NCBI RefSeq assembly: GCF_038396675.1
Contig: NC_088921.1
Coordinates: 802,501-866,500 of the forward strand
DNA from: Hydra vulgaris
Lineage: Eukaryota > Cnidaria > Hydrozoa > Anthoathecata > Hydridae
Direction: 5' to 3'
Length of the DNA: 64,000 bases
Every line of letters starts with the position of its first letter. Positions within the stretch are counted from its first letter, which is position 1. Below, piece by piece: positions 39,508 through 51,146 of the stretch. The notes beneath the pieces are model-generated. The model searched no databases. It had not been told where the DNA came from and was given only the letters and a program-made list of their open reading frames with translations. Position numbers and translations under genes: made by a program.

Positions 39508-40580
39508 TTGACTAAGAATAAAGCAGGCTACAGTGTTAAAAACAATATAGAGCCTACTCTATTATCAACATATACTGCTTTACAGTTTTGTCATATTACT
39601 AGGGACTCAGATGTATCGACTTTTACAGGTTTACAAAATGCAAAAATGTTTCAAAGTGTTTTCAATTATGTCAAGCACAAAGCAGCAGTTATGAAATACT
39701 GGGATGGAAATAAGAGAACAAATGATTACGAAAAATCATGTCCAGTGCTGAATCCGTCGAGCAGCTACACTTATCAGAAGATTATACTATTAGCGAAAAC
39801 TTATTTCCTATGAGAAAAAGCGGATCTAAAAGAAAAATCTCACTGGAACAGGAATTTCTTTTAGTTATGATGAGATTACGTTTGGGTCTTTTAATTGAAG
39901 ATTTAGCTTTCCGCTTTTGTATATCAGCTGGAACAGTTTCCCAAATTATTATTACATGGGTAATATTGTTATCTAAAGAGTTGGACAGCCTAATCTTGTG
40001 GCCTAACCGGAATATAATTCGAGCAACTATGCCAAACTGTTTTAAGCGATTATATCCAAAAGTGAGAACAATTATAGATTGTTCTGAAATATTTTTTGAA
40101 ACATCAAGTACTCTTGATGTTCAAGCTTGTATGTGGAGTGACTATAAACATCATCCAACAGTCAAATTTTTAATAGCAATAATTCCGAATGGAGCCATTT
40201 CATGGCTGTCTCCCCTTTATGGTGGACGTGCCTCTGACATTTTTATTGTCACAAATAGTGGTTTTCGTGATATACTTGAGCCCTATGACCAAGTTATGGC
40301 AGATCGTGGCTTTAAAATAAGGACAGACCTTGCATATAAACAGTGTACTCTTTGTATACCTCCAAGTGCTGTTAAAGGAATTCAAATGTCAAAAGAAGAA
40401 GTTCGAGAAACATCAAACATTGCTAATGTACGTATTTATGTGGAGCAAGCAATAAAAAGGATAAAACATTTCCGTATTTTAAAAATAACACAGCCATTAC
40501 TATACCTACCTATCATTAATAATAAACTACGCGTATGTGCTGCTATACCAAACTTGAGAAAACCATTAGTTTCTAAATAG
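39508..40580 (+). CDS. DDE_Tnp_4-type transposase of the ISL2EU element
   Basis: Bases 39508-39740 (frame 1) read FCHITRDSDVSTFTGLQNAKMF and FNYVKHKAAVMKYWDGNKRT, the pre-HTH part. The longest frame, 39738-40580 (280 residues), has KISLEQEFLLVMMRLRLGLL with EDLAFRFCISAGTVSQII (helix-turn-helix, about 35-72). TIIDCSEIFFET follows (Asp114), then PYDQVMADRGFKI (Asp189) and ANVRIYVEQAIKRIK (Glu236). All three catalytic acids of the IS5/Harbinger fold are present. A single frame change near 39740 joins the two parts. The protein would bind the terminal repeats and cut them. The start of the catalytic piece at 39738 is not a natural start. Confidence 0.87.
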
Positions 40581-40584
40581 TTCA

Positions 40585-40849
40585 TTAAACAAATTTAGTT
40601 CACTAAATAGTTTTTTTTATTGTATAATATAATGTTCCACTGTCCAAACTTTAGGTTATTATTATAACATGAGTTTATATCAACTAGGGTTTGAAAGATG
40701 TGTAAAAAATTAGTGTTTTTTTTTAAACCAAACCAGCCCCGACAAAAATTTTTTTTGAAAATCTTTTGAAAATGCAGAAAGAATTTAAAAAAATGTAGAT
40801 AAAAACAACATATTTATCTACAACTCCTAATAAAATATCCATTGAAGAT
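40585..40849. other. Convergent 3' region of the ISL2EU genes
   Basis: Both genes end here. The stretch is A/T-rich with an A run at 40787 and aataaa-like words on both strands. No terminal hairpin is seen. Confidence 0.5.
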
Positions 40850-41518
40850 TTAAGCTAAACATAAACTAGACATTGAGCACATGCAACAAACCCAGTCTAG
40901 ATCTGCTATTAACTCATAGTCTTCTTTTTTTAAATTTTGACATGAACAGTGAAACCAAGCGCAACATACTTCACATTGAATACTGCTAAATTCATTAAAT
41001 TCTTTAACATTGATTTCTCGATCTTCGAGTATAAGTTTATCGCATTTTCCACAGAATGTTATAGGTTTTATTAGTAATAATGCTGGAGAAACATGTTTTG
41101 AAAAAAAAATCTAAATTTATTTTCACCATATCCCAGAGCTCTTGATCAAATTCGATTGCTTCAACATATAAGTCCTTAAGTCCAAACAATAAAATATGCT
41201 GACTTGCAATTTGTAATTGCCATTTGGGAATTAATCTGTGTGTAATATTTATGACACTTATTTAATGTTATTTGATCACTTTTTATTGTAAAGAAATTAC
41301 ATTCACTAGCTCCTTCTTTGATTGTTTTATTAAAAATTTTAAAAGGACATTTAACTTCTAAACACATTCTACCATGACATTTGCATACCATAAATCCATC
41401 AAAATAAAGAGACCACTTTTTTCAATTTTTAAATCAGTGTGATTTGATACATGCTCTGCATAAAATTTTTTATAGCACCTTGCTCATAATCAATTCCCCA
41501 TTTGATAGAAGCAGTTTT

Positions 41519-41562
41519 TTATACCCTCATAAAAAAACGAATGTTTTTTTATGAGGGTATAA
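41519..41562. repeat. Local inverted duplication inside the YqaJ frame
   Basis: Arms of 20 bases (ttataccctcataaaaaaac and its complement) with a 4-base spacer gaat. Omitting 29 bases (41514-41542) would restore the minus-strand frame across the YqaJ start, so the hairpin arose by mutation after the element inserted. Confidence 0.85.
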
Positions 41563-42232
41563 AATCTCAGCAACAAGAGGAGTTGTTTTAGGCTTCTTAG
41601 AACTTGTATTTCTAGAAAGAGTATTAACTTTGGTATATATTCTGTGATGTTTGGATGCAGTTATCCTCCCCTTTCTCATTTGAAACCAGGTATTGCTTTT
41701 AGCTTGATCTCTTGTGTTATATTCCACGTTTTTAATTGTTTCATGTGTTAAAACCACTTTTTCTAATAATATTTTGCCTAATGTTGACTCATCGGCGTTA
41801 GGATGGTCTAAAAGTATTTCAAATGATAGCTTTTCAAGATCAGGATTACTTACAATATTTTCATCAGATTTTTTAATTTTTGATTTAAATATTACAGCAG
41901 AAGGCTCAGATATACGAATGTTGTTTAAAAAAATTTCAAATGAATGTTCATTAAATTCACGATGGCTTTCGATTCTTGGATCGAACTCTTGCAATGCTTT
42001 CATCCTAGTGTTTTCCTTATTATTATCATTTTTTTCATTATTTGCAATTTTTTTTCTAACAACTAGGTCAGTTATTAAGCACGATTTTATATCTTTTCTA
42101 GAAGACTTATTCCAGACACAAGCTTGTTCTGTGCATGTTGGATTACTCCAACCTTTGTTATTAGCATATTCTATTTTATAAAGGGTGGCAATGACATGAT
42201 TACAAACTTCAAAAGCTCCAGCCATACACGAA

Positions 42233-42313
42233 CACCAAGCAGAAAGAATATCATTATTACAAAAAAAAAGCTTTCTTTTTTTTTTGTAATAATGATATTC
42301 TTTCTGCTTGGTG
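42233..42313. repeat. Local inverted duplication inside the SWIM region
   Basis: Arms of about 37 bases (caccaagcagaaagaatatc, then attattac and an A run) with a spacer of about 6. It sits just upstream of the SWIM finger codons and adds lysine- and phenylalanine-rich residues to the frame. Confidence 0.85.
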
Positions 42314-43104
42314 CAAAGCTTTCTTTTTTTGTGAATTTTTTGCGAACCACACATTTCAGAATATGCGAATAAAACATCTTTTTTAAACCTGAAGTGCATT
42401 ATTGGGCCTACAAAACCACTATCGAAAAATTAAAATGCTTTTTGGTCCTTATATTTGCCAATATATTCAAATATTTTTTATTAAGAATATATGAAAAAAT
42501 ATTTCCCATTGTTATACTAGGCCACGCAGATACTAAGTCTTTTCTATTTTCCATTGGAACAGAGTTTGGGTCAATTAGATCTAAAGCTTTTAGCTTGTCC
42601 GTATAAGATTGCTTAAGTTTTTTTTCCTGTTTTTCTGCTGTCTCTATAACATCTATATTTAATTCCATTGCAGAAAATGCTCTAGCAACAAGCTCGACTT
42701 TGCGTCCAGTAGTACTTAACCCACGAACAGTTAAAAAACTAACAAGCTGTTTAACAGATAAATTTAAAAAATCTTCGTAGTTTTCAAGTGGCATGGTAAA
42801 ATACAATTTTCAATTATATATTTCCAGATATTTAAACAAACAATAAAAAGATAAAGCGTTTTGCCAAGTTTGTTTATAATTTTGCCCTCCCGAGAAAAAC
42901 ATTAGGTCACGTGATTCATAATTGCCGCTCAATTACGAAAAGGTCTATTCTCTTGTTTGTTTAACTCTACTTGTTTATTGATTATTTATCAGACATAGTT
43001 ATGAAGATTGTGGATTTAATATATCCAACTATACCAAAGTTTTAAGATTTGTAAACGAAATGACACTCTATAACCCAATTTAATATCTGAAATGTACCCC
43101 AAAG

Positions 43105-43945
43105 TCAGAAAGTGACAAAAATTACACTGAACCTTCCTAATTGACCATTTCATTATTCACTATAGTATTGTCAGGATTCGCGCATGCGCATCGGAGATAT
43201 TAAAATTTATGTGTTTTTTGGACAAAAACGTAACTTTTTTTATTTTACAAAGAGATAATTTGTCGTTTGAAAAAAAAATTATCGTAAAAGTTCCAGTTAC
43301 AATTGGTTTACTATATCCAGTCAGAATTTTTTTCAAAGTTGCCGTTTTTTAGGATCTATAGACTGTTTATTGAAAAAAAGGCTTTCGGGGTAAGTTGACA
43401 AAATTTTCACGGGGTAAGTTGGCTCATAGCATTTACTATAGAATAAAATATATACTTTTATAAAATAAAATTTTTATTTTTTTAATTTTTAACTTTATTG
43501 AAAAAATTTATTCTTGCAAAAAAATTAAAAAAAAAATTTTTTTAGGTTTTTTTTACAGATAAAAAGTGGGCTAATGTATTGGTTGTTATACGGACTAATA
43601 TTCGGTACCATCTTAAAGTAATATTAAATTTTTAGATAAAATTGTTGCCAAAATTAGTAGTAATAAAATTTCCATTAATTTTGCACTTAATAGTACATTA
43701 ATAATCATTTTTATAGTTTGCGCCAACTTACCCCGTGGTGGGGTAAGTTAGCGCAATTTTTTTTTTTTTTTTTTTTGAGGGCCTGGAAAGACCAAAATAT
43801 TTTTTTTTGTAAATGAATGCAAATTTTATAAGTTACCCAAGTTCATACTCTTTAAGTCCACACTTTAATAATTTCAAAAAAATATACTATTAGGGCTACA
43901 GAGCTCATAGAGTAAAAACCGAGCCAACTAGCCCCGGTCTCCCTT
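43105..43945 (-). mobile_element. MITE-B copy 2 (opposite end missing)
   Basis: Reverse-complement copy of 1013-1718. It keeps the terminus ccaactagccccggtctccct at 43945, absent from copy 1's left side, and is cut off at about 43109 where copy 1 continues. Near 43725-43755 it has the paired motif cttaccccgtggtggggtaa. A T run of 22 follows. Confidence 0.75.
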
Positions 43946-43946
43946 A

Positions 43947-43991
43947 TTGATTAGTACTTTTGGTAACCATAGTTACCAAAAGTACTAATCG
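43947..43991. repeat. Hairpin at the MITE-B end
   Basis: Arms tgattagtacttttggtaac and complement, loop cata; it begins at the MITE terminus. Confidence 0.85.
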
Positions 43992-44650
43992 AGCGTTATC
44001 AGAAGGAAAACTTTTAGTAACGCTTGAGTACTTTTTGTGCCAAAGTACTACTCAAGGTGACTATTTATATAATAAGGTTTTTTACTCATTTTACATCCAA
44101 GATCACAAAAGACTTTTAATTTTTTTTAATTTTTATCATTTTTATTTCCAAGTCTTATGCAACACCTACAAGCAACAACGATGTAAAAGCACAAAGCAAC
44201 ATGCAGTATTCTTTTTTGTATCCATTGTTTTAATTTATTCTTTATCATTTATAAGGTGTCAGATTTGTGTCCCATCAAAATTCACAGTTTTTTTCTTCTC
44301 TATTGACAATTCTGGTAATGCTTTAACTAAATACTAGATACTTTTTTTTTTAATGTATTTTTTAATACTTGATTAAAAAAATATACTTTTTATAAAAGTT
44401 TAAATGTTATAAAAAGTATTATTTATTTGTCACTTGATATTAAAAATAGTTTTCACAAGGTTTTAGCTGAAAAAATATATTTTGTAAAAATAATGATACT
44501 TTTTATGAGCTAAGTTAGGTCTACATAGTTTTTGATATTTTAAAAGCGATATTAGAGTCCGTAAATTAACTTGCCGTGCAGAGCTAATTTTAGTAAGTAT
44601 ATTTTTGTTCTACGGAATTTCTCTAAATTAAATTCAAAAGTTTATAAATA
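43992..44650. other. No gene recognised
   Basis: A 125-residue open frame (43960-44337) has no familiar motif and a chance-like composition (runs of F, Y, S). Not annotated as a gene. Confidence 0.35.
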
Positions 44651-44652
44651 TA

Positions 44653-45747
<1,095 letters not shown>

Positions 45748-46966
45748 TGTTAGGTAGGGTAATATGAAAACCTTAAGCAAAAATTAGAACACTTTCAAAA
45801 ATAATTATGCTAGATCCAAAATTGTTCCAAATAAACAATTTTTAGGGATCCCTACACATGACCCACTTAGATAGGGGAGAGTGGGGCACCATGACACATG
45901 AGGCACCATGACACATGGGGCACCATGACACATGGGGCACCATGACACATGGGGCACCATGACACATGGGGCACCATGAAACACTGTAATTGTGGAGGCA
46001 TCTTAAGAGTTGTGACAACCACTTTTATATAGTTAAACAGTTACTACTAGAACTATGTTTTGAAAAATAATTATATTATTTGACATCATTAGGCTTGCAT
46101 GGGGTCGAAGTTTGCGTTTTTTTGATGACGACGTAATTAATTAGTTTTTAAAGCTCATAAGTTTTAAAGTGTCTTATTCAATACGTCTATTGATAAGTAA
46201 CATTATTTTGTAAACTACAATCCATAAGCTTTTTACTTCATTAAACAAAATCATTAAAAAAATAGGATTATATTAAAAATAAAGCGAATGTTTTACATTA
46301 GCAAGTATGGGGTTGATACAGCATTTGTGGGGGGCCCTAAAACTGTAGAATAGTACTCCATTGTGTCATAAACAATTCTAAAAATCATTCCTTTTAATAT
46401 TTATAATTAATTTTAAAAAGATTTATGTAAATGTAATACAAGGATATCCCGTTTTGATACAAAGCCATTATTTATTGACGCTTAAGAATGACACTTAAAA
46501 CGATAAGCTATCTGGTCTTCTGAGTTGTGATTTGGACCATTTGATGCATTATTTGGGTTATAAATATTAATTTGTTTATAATTCAAATAAAAATTTGCTT
46601 TTTCTCTATGTTTTATATTTTTATTTACTTTTTTAATGATGCTCGTAGTGTGTATCAAAATACGCCATTCATATCAAAATATACCTTGAAACAAATTTCT
46701 AATTTTACTTTAACTAGTCTCACAAGTTTAACCTGTGGTATTTTGGTAATTTATAGAATTTTTTTTGTGGATATAAATTTATTCTACAAATTAAACCAAT
46801 GGCTTAAAAAAAAGGCGTATTAAAAAATTTGTTACGAAACAAAAACCAAAAGTGTATCATGGTGCCCCCAATTTGGGCAACCGTAATTTTTTCTTAAAAT
46901 TACAGGTCTTAAAAAAGTTTCAAAAGTACTCATATTACCCAGACCACTGGCTACGACAACCAAAGT
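45748..46966 (+). mobile_element. MITE-A copy 2, left part
   Basis: Homologous to 20363-20570: tagggtaatatgaaaa at the start, caaaaataattatgc, aaacaatttttagg, then after an insertion cttaaaattacaggtctta and gtactcatattacc. Element E2 is nested at 45876-46876. The right part of the same copy lies at 51907-52132. Confidence 0.85.
45876..46876. mobile_element. Nested element E2 with 17-bp subterminal repeats
   Basis: Interrupts MITE-A copy 2 exactly between ccacttagata and the block that is contiguous in copy 1. Left end ggggagagtggggcaccatg, followed by six units of atggggcaccatgacac (45890-45978). Right end has catggtgcccccaattt, the inverse of the left motif. No transposase frame; an 83-residue frame at 46572 has no motif. 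Confidence 0.8.
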
Positions 46967-47608
46967 AACAAAACTCTAGACTAGCAAAATTTTTACATTT
47001 TGCAAGTGGGTGGTGGGGTGGTTGGGACAAGTGGGTGGGGTAAAATGGGACAGTTAAAAGCAACATTTATTCGTAAATTGTAAAGTTTTAAAAGCGATAA
47101 AAGATGAAAGCTATCTATCGTTTAAACGTGTTCAAACATTAAACTCTCAAAAAAGTAACATACCCATAGAAACTACACGCCCTTACACCCATACACCACA
47201 AAAAAGTAATAACAATTAAAATAAAATTCCGCGTGTGTAATAAACTTTTCAAAAGCGAGAGAGAGTAACGTCGTTTTAGTCGGCGTACTTAAATCGGAAA
47301 AAGCTGATTAAACAAAAGTTTAGGAGGTTTTCAAAGCAATCCGAATCACCGGGATTACAATTAAATCAGCATGTTGTCTAAAAAAAGGTAAAAATAGCTA
47401 CAATTATTCACCTAGTCTTCTTTGTGTCTGTCTTTCTAGCCCAGCCGAGCGAATCCTGGTGCTAAAAACAGGAAGCCAGCACAAAGCCAAAGAATTTAAA
47501 TGGACATATATACGCGAGGATAGAATTCCCCCATGCAGCAACTTGAGTTTACAAAACTCAACAAGGAGAGAAACAAGAATAACAGTGAATTAGAGGCAGT
47601 TAATCTTT

Positions 47609-48345
47609 TTGACAAACCCTTTTCTTTTCATCGTCCATCGACTGTCCGATTCAGTACGATGCATTGACGTCATCAAATCGGCCGAACAAAAAAAAACAAC
47701 TTTGCTATTTTTGAACAACGAAACAAAATTGTATAAAAAATCAATTGGTCCACAAATACCAACGCCTCAAAATCCACTACTGCAAACGCTTCCAGCCTCA
47801 CCAATACAATCTCGAAAAACGCTATCACCAGCATTACCGGCGCAATTGCTACTAACACAACAGTCAAAACGGCCATCAAGATTACCAACACCGCCACCAG
47901 CGCCACCAAAACCATCTCAACAAACGCAACCGCAACGCTTGTTGCATAAAGCCTATCAACCTAAGCTCAATGTTATAAACACATCATCAGCTCCTTATGA
48001 CGGATACCTACGTTTTTGGGCTCATAATCTATAGCTTCTTGAGACAATAGCGTCACTAGCTAAATCGAAGGCGGTATTGAACATTTTTGAATGCGCAACG
48101 ATGCTAATTTACGGTAATTTTAATTTTGCACACACAAATTACGAACAAACAGACGTAGGTAGAGGAGTAGCCACAGTAGACCTGTTTCCAAAAACTGGCC
48201 TAGCAATACAGCTTTTTAGGCATATCTTGCGGAATCAAAAAGTGCTCTAGAACTAATCATCAGTGACGAACCGGATTGTATTGACGACATCAAAGAGGAA
48301 ACGCCATTGGATGCTACAGCACAAGGAAAAACACACAGCCTAATT
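47609..48345 (+). pseudogene. LINE-B copy 2: 5' part with endonuclease remnants
   Basis: A 141-residue frame (47609-48034) is rich in Pro, Gln and Leu (LPTPPPAPPKPSQQTQ) with no motif; it may be ORF1 or linker. Bases 48035-48240 read LETIASLAKSKAVLNIFEC and YGNFNFAHTNYEQ, like the GDFN-P-INW block of LINE endonucleases but with Gly-Asn for Gly-Asp. Bases 48241-48300 read ALELIISDEPDCIDDI, like the LDL-I-N-E block. The domain is frameshifted and ends at an insertion. Confidence 0.55.
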
Positions 48346-48376
48346 TCGGGAATTTTTAAGACCACGATGTCTTCTA

Positions 48377-48421
48377 AGGCATGGATTAACTTCGCGGACT
48401 TCGCGAAGGTAATCCATGCCT
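48377..48421. repeat. Hairpin
   Basis: Arms aggcatggattaacttcgcg and complement with one mismatch, spacer gactt. It lies in the LINE-B gap just before the E4 insertion. Confidence 0.85.
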
Positions 48422-48429
48422 CTTTTCAA

Positions 48430-48756
48430 CGATAAAAAAAATTCTTTAAAGTATATTATGTTGGATCTCAAAAAAAAAAGTGAAATTATACAAAAATTTT
48501 AAAAATAATCATTATTTTATAAAATTATTAATTAAATTAAAAACGTTCTAAAAAGTTTTAAAAGCAATTTAAAAAACAATGGATTACCTTTTTTAAATCT
48601 CCTAAGGATTTAAATACACTCCAGATAGATTCCAGTATTTAAATCTTTTCTATAGATTTTTTAAATCTCCTAAGGATTTAAATACACTCCAGAACTTCTT
48701 TTTCATTCATTGATCATTGCAGAGCAAAATATGCATTTTTCACCCTATATTTACAA
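48430..48756 (+). mobile_element. E4 copy 2 inside LINE-B
   Basis: Matches 44930-45030 at its left (ttatgttggatctcaaaa, attattttataaaattatta) and ends ttttcaccctata, the inverse of a TAGGGTGAAAA terminus. A 60-bp direct duplication (ttttttaaatctcctaagga and tttaaatacactccag) lies at 48590-48683. Confidence 0.6.
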
Positions 48757-49003
48757 AAAAACGTTTGAGGTATTGCTCAAACTGTAAAATTTAAGTTAAA
48801 AGTTAGCGTGACCTATTTGTAACAACAACACAAATGTTCTCCTGTATTCCGAATCTTTTCTATTCCTTTTCCCATTCCGCAATTATACCCAACAACGCGC
48901 AGTTCGGAAGACTTAATGGAATAAAGCAGAGAACAAGGAAATATCAAAATACATAAAATTGCTTGACTGAAAAACTTTAATTTAGTGGCCTCTCAACGAA
49001 CGA

Positions 49004-51058
49004 ATGATACCATATGTTTTGTCAAAGAGAGAATACGCTTGTAAGTTTTATATACCAACTACGAACACTTCTTCTATCGAATTTGCCAACCCATGGATAA
49101 CACAGACAGTTAAAGAGGCAATAAATAAAAAAAAGAACTCTGTGGAACAGAGCTGCTGGGCGCTTTACACACAAAATCCTTGGTTAAAAGTAAAACTAAT
49201 TATGCAAACAGGTTGCGAAAGAAGTTAAAAAAAAAAAGTGCTAGATCAAAGTGTAAATTAACAATAGTTCAAGCTTCAAAGAATAACCCCAAATTGATTT
49301 ACGCCTATATTAACAAAATGCATAAAGTTAAACACCAAATACGAGTTTTAGAGGACAGCACAGGTGAAAGCACAGTTGATGAGGAGGAAATATATCGAAT
49401 TTTAAATGACTACTTTCAATCAATTTTTGTAATCGAGTCAAAGGTCGACGCCAGATTTCAAACTAAGGAGCTAAGCCACATGTATGATGCAGTTTGTTGC
49501 ACGTGATGAAATGCAGAAAAGACTTGAGAACCTTGATAGAAACAAGACGGTGGGCATCGACGGCGGCCGCCCAAGACTACTCAAATTTGTGTGGAGCAGT
49601 GTTTTCCATTTCACTTGCCCTTATTTATCAGACTTTACTTTCTAAAGGTGAGATGCCAGGCGACTGGAAGTGCTTAAACATAACACCGATATCAAGAAGC
49701 GCTCCAGCTAAGCACCTAATTACAGACCATTATCACTTACTAGTATTCTTTGTAAATTTATGGGGCGTTTTGTTTGAGACGAGGTTTTAAATCATTGTAT
49801 TATTAACGGTCTTATTAAAAACCAACACGGTTTTGTTTACAAAAAGTTGTGCTTGACAAACCTTCTGGAAACACTTGATCTTTTAACAGAACCGATGTAC
49901 CAGGGATACGCTACAGACGTAATCTTCACGGATTTGGCAAAAGCCTTCAACAGAGTTCCACATTTGGCTTCTCCACAAAGTTCAAACTACGGAATCAAAA
50001 AGGAGCTTCACGCATGGGTTAAAGCATGGTTCTCAGGAAAGCAGGAGAGAGTCGTAATTGGAGAGCGTTCTTCAGATTGGAAAAACGTTATTAGAGGCGT
50101 ATCGCAAGGTTTGGTCTTGTGTTTATTATTGTTTGTTCAATACATTAATGATCTTCCAGACAAATTGAAATATCAGATCAAACTCTACGCTGATGACAGC
50201 AAAATCATTGGCGTCATAAAATCTGACCGGTACGTGGAGAGTCTGCAAGCAGACTTACTAAACAAAGCTATTGAATGATCACATTGCTGGCTCATGACAT
50301 TTAATACTGAAAGTGTACAAGTCATACATACTGGCCGAGGAAAAACAACGAGATTATTTCATGGCAGAACCAGACGGCCTGCCACTTGCAATCGAAGTTA
50401 TCCATTTAGAAACTTATTCATTTAAACTTAATTATTAATAAGCTTACTATAAACGAAGTTATTTATTTAAACTTAATGCCCAAGTTTCAGCAGCTGTGAT
50501 GAATGTTAACTCCTCCTTTGGGAGGCTGAAAAAAACTTTTCGCAGCCGCAAGTTTTTCACTGTGGAAAGAACTGTATACCACATATTTTTGTCCTCACCA
50601 GCAGTACGCTCATCCAAGCGTGTGCTATTGTACCAACGGGCAGACATAGAAGCGTTAGAAAAAGTTTAAAACCGTGCTACAAAAACCTTTTCTGAGATTA
50701 AGTATTGCACTGCCTGAGCAGCGAAGAGTCATGTTAGGTTTTACGACACTTCAAGAAAGAAGAATAAGAGGTGATTTAAGTCTGATGTTTAAGTTCATGC
50801 GTGAAATCGATGAAATATACTTTCACGTACCATTCAATTGTCCTTTGTCGTCAAAGTAGATCACGCGTGGTCATAATCAAATACTTGCTGGAACAAAAAA
50901 GAGTATTCAATTACATGCCAAGAGAGAAATTCTTCACGAACTGTGTTGTTTTGCAGTGAATATCCTGCAAATAGTAACTGATGCGACTTCAGTGAACATG
51001 TTCAAAAATTGACTTGATGAACATTTAAATCAGTTAAAAGAGAACTTTAAAGATACCT
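49004..51058 (+). pseudogene. LINE-B copy 2: reverse transcriptase
   Basis: A nearly complete but shifted RT. 49180-49506 reads NNPKLIYAYINKMHKVK and ILNDYFQSIF (pre-RT). 49494-49790 reads LSKGEMPGDWKCLNITPI. 49847-50278 reads VIFTDLAKAFNRVPH (motif A, Asp kept), RGVSQGLVLCLLLFVQYIND (motif B, GxxQG kept, LGPLLF altered) and YADDSKIIG (intact catalytic YADD). 50279-50670 gives HCWLMTFNTESV, and VNSSFGRLKKTF in the region before the thumb. 50674-51058 gives LQERRIRGDLSLMFKFM and LKENFKDT before the stop. CR1/L2-type layout. At least six frame changes make it inactive. The 3' region runs to about 51310 with aataaaataaac. Confidence 0.88.
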
Positions 51059-51088
51059 AAAATAAACTCTCTTCGCATATATGCTTCT

Positions 51089-51146
51089 AAAATATGGTAC
51101 TTGTGTCGCAGATGTGACAATATCTGCGACACAAGTACCATACTTT
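51089..51146. repeat. Hairpin in the LINE-B 3' region
   Basis: 25-base arms (aaaatatggtacttgtgtcg then cagat, and complement) with an 8-base loop and one difference near the base. Confidence 0.88.

Larger units (their letters stand above)
40850..42806 (-). pseudogene. SAP-SWIM-YqaJ nuclease-PHD protein of the ISL2EU element (broken)
   Basis: In minus order: MPLENYEDFLNLSVKQLV with SFLTVRGLSTTGRKVELVARAF (42792-42660) is a SAP DNA-binding motif. SAWCSCMAGAFEVCNHVIAT (about 42240-42180) is a SWIM zinc finger (C-x-C-xn-C-x-H). WFQMRKGRITASKHHRI (about 41690) and KWGIDYEQGAIKNF begin the YqaJ exonuclease domain; MCLEVKCPFKIF (about 41370) is its catalytic E-x-K strand, followed by HKYYTQINSQMAI and AYFIVWT. 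FCGKCDKLI, CEVCCAWFHCSC and WVCCMC (41060-40870) form a PHD-type C4HC3 finger. Frame breaks: a stop between the SAP and SWIM parts, a 29-bp inverted duplication at 41514-41542, and shifts near 41400 and 41150. In the family this is an accessory nuclease; its exact role in transposition is not known to me. Confidence 0.8.
38437..42940. mobile_element. ISL2EU-type DNA transposon, 4.5 kb, convergent genes
   Basis: Inverted termini of about 70 bp: left begins tttcgtaattaagcggc and includes gaatcacgtgatgcaatg and tttttctcgggagggcaaaa; the right (42868-42940) is the complement with few differences. Inside are a THAP-type protein and DDE transposase on plus and a SAP-SWIM-YqaJ-PHD protein on minus, converging at about 40600-40850. 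A DDE transposase plus a YqaJ-type nuclease is the recognised two-gene plan of ISL2EU elements. Frameshifts in several genes make this copy inactive. Confidence 0.85.

Noticed and set aside
41714..42372. Plus-strand frames across the SWIM/YqaJ gene
   Set aside because: They are shadows of the minus-strand gene, which carries the recognisable domains.
43960..44337. 125-residue plus-strand frame as a gene
   Set aside because: No motif, chance-like composition in AT-rich DNA, starts in a hairpin; not supported.
47673..47915. Minus-strand hydrophobic frame (VLVALVAVLVILM) as a membrane protein
   Set aside because: Complement of a Pro/Gln-rich plus-strand segment; the valine/leucine run is a by-product of that composition.
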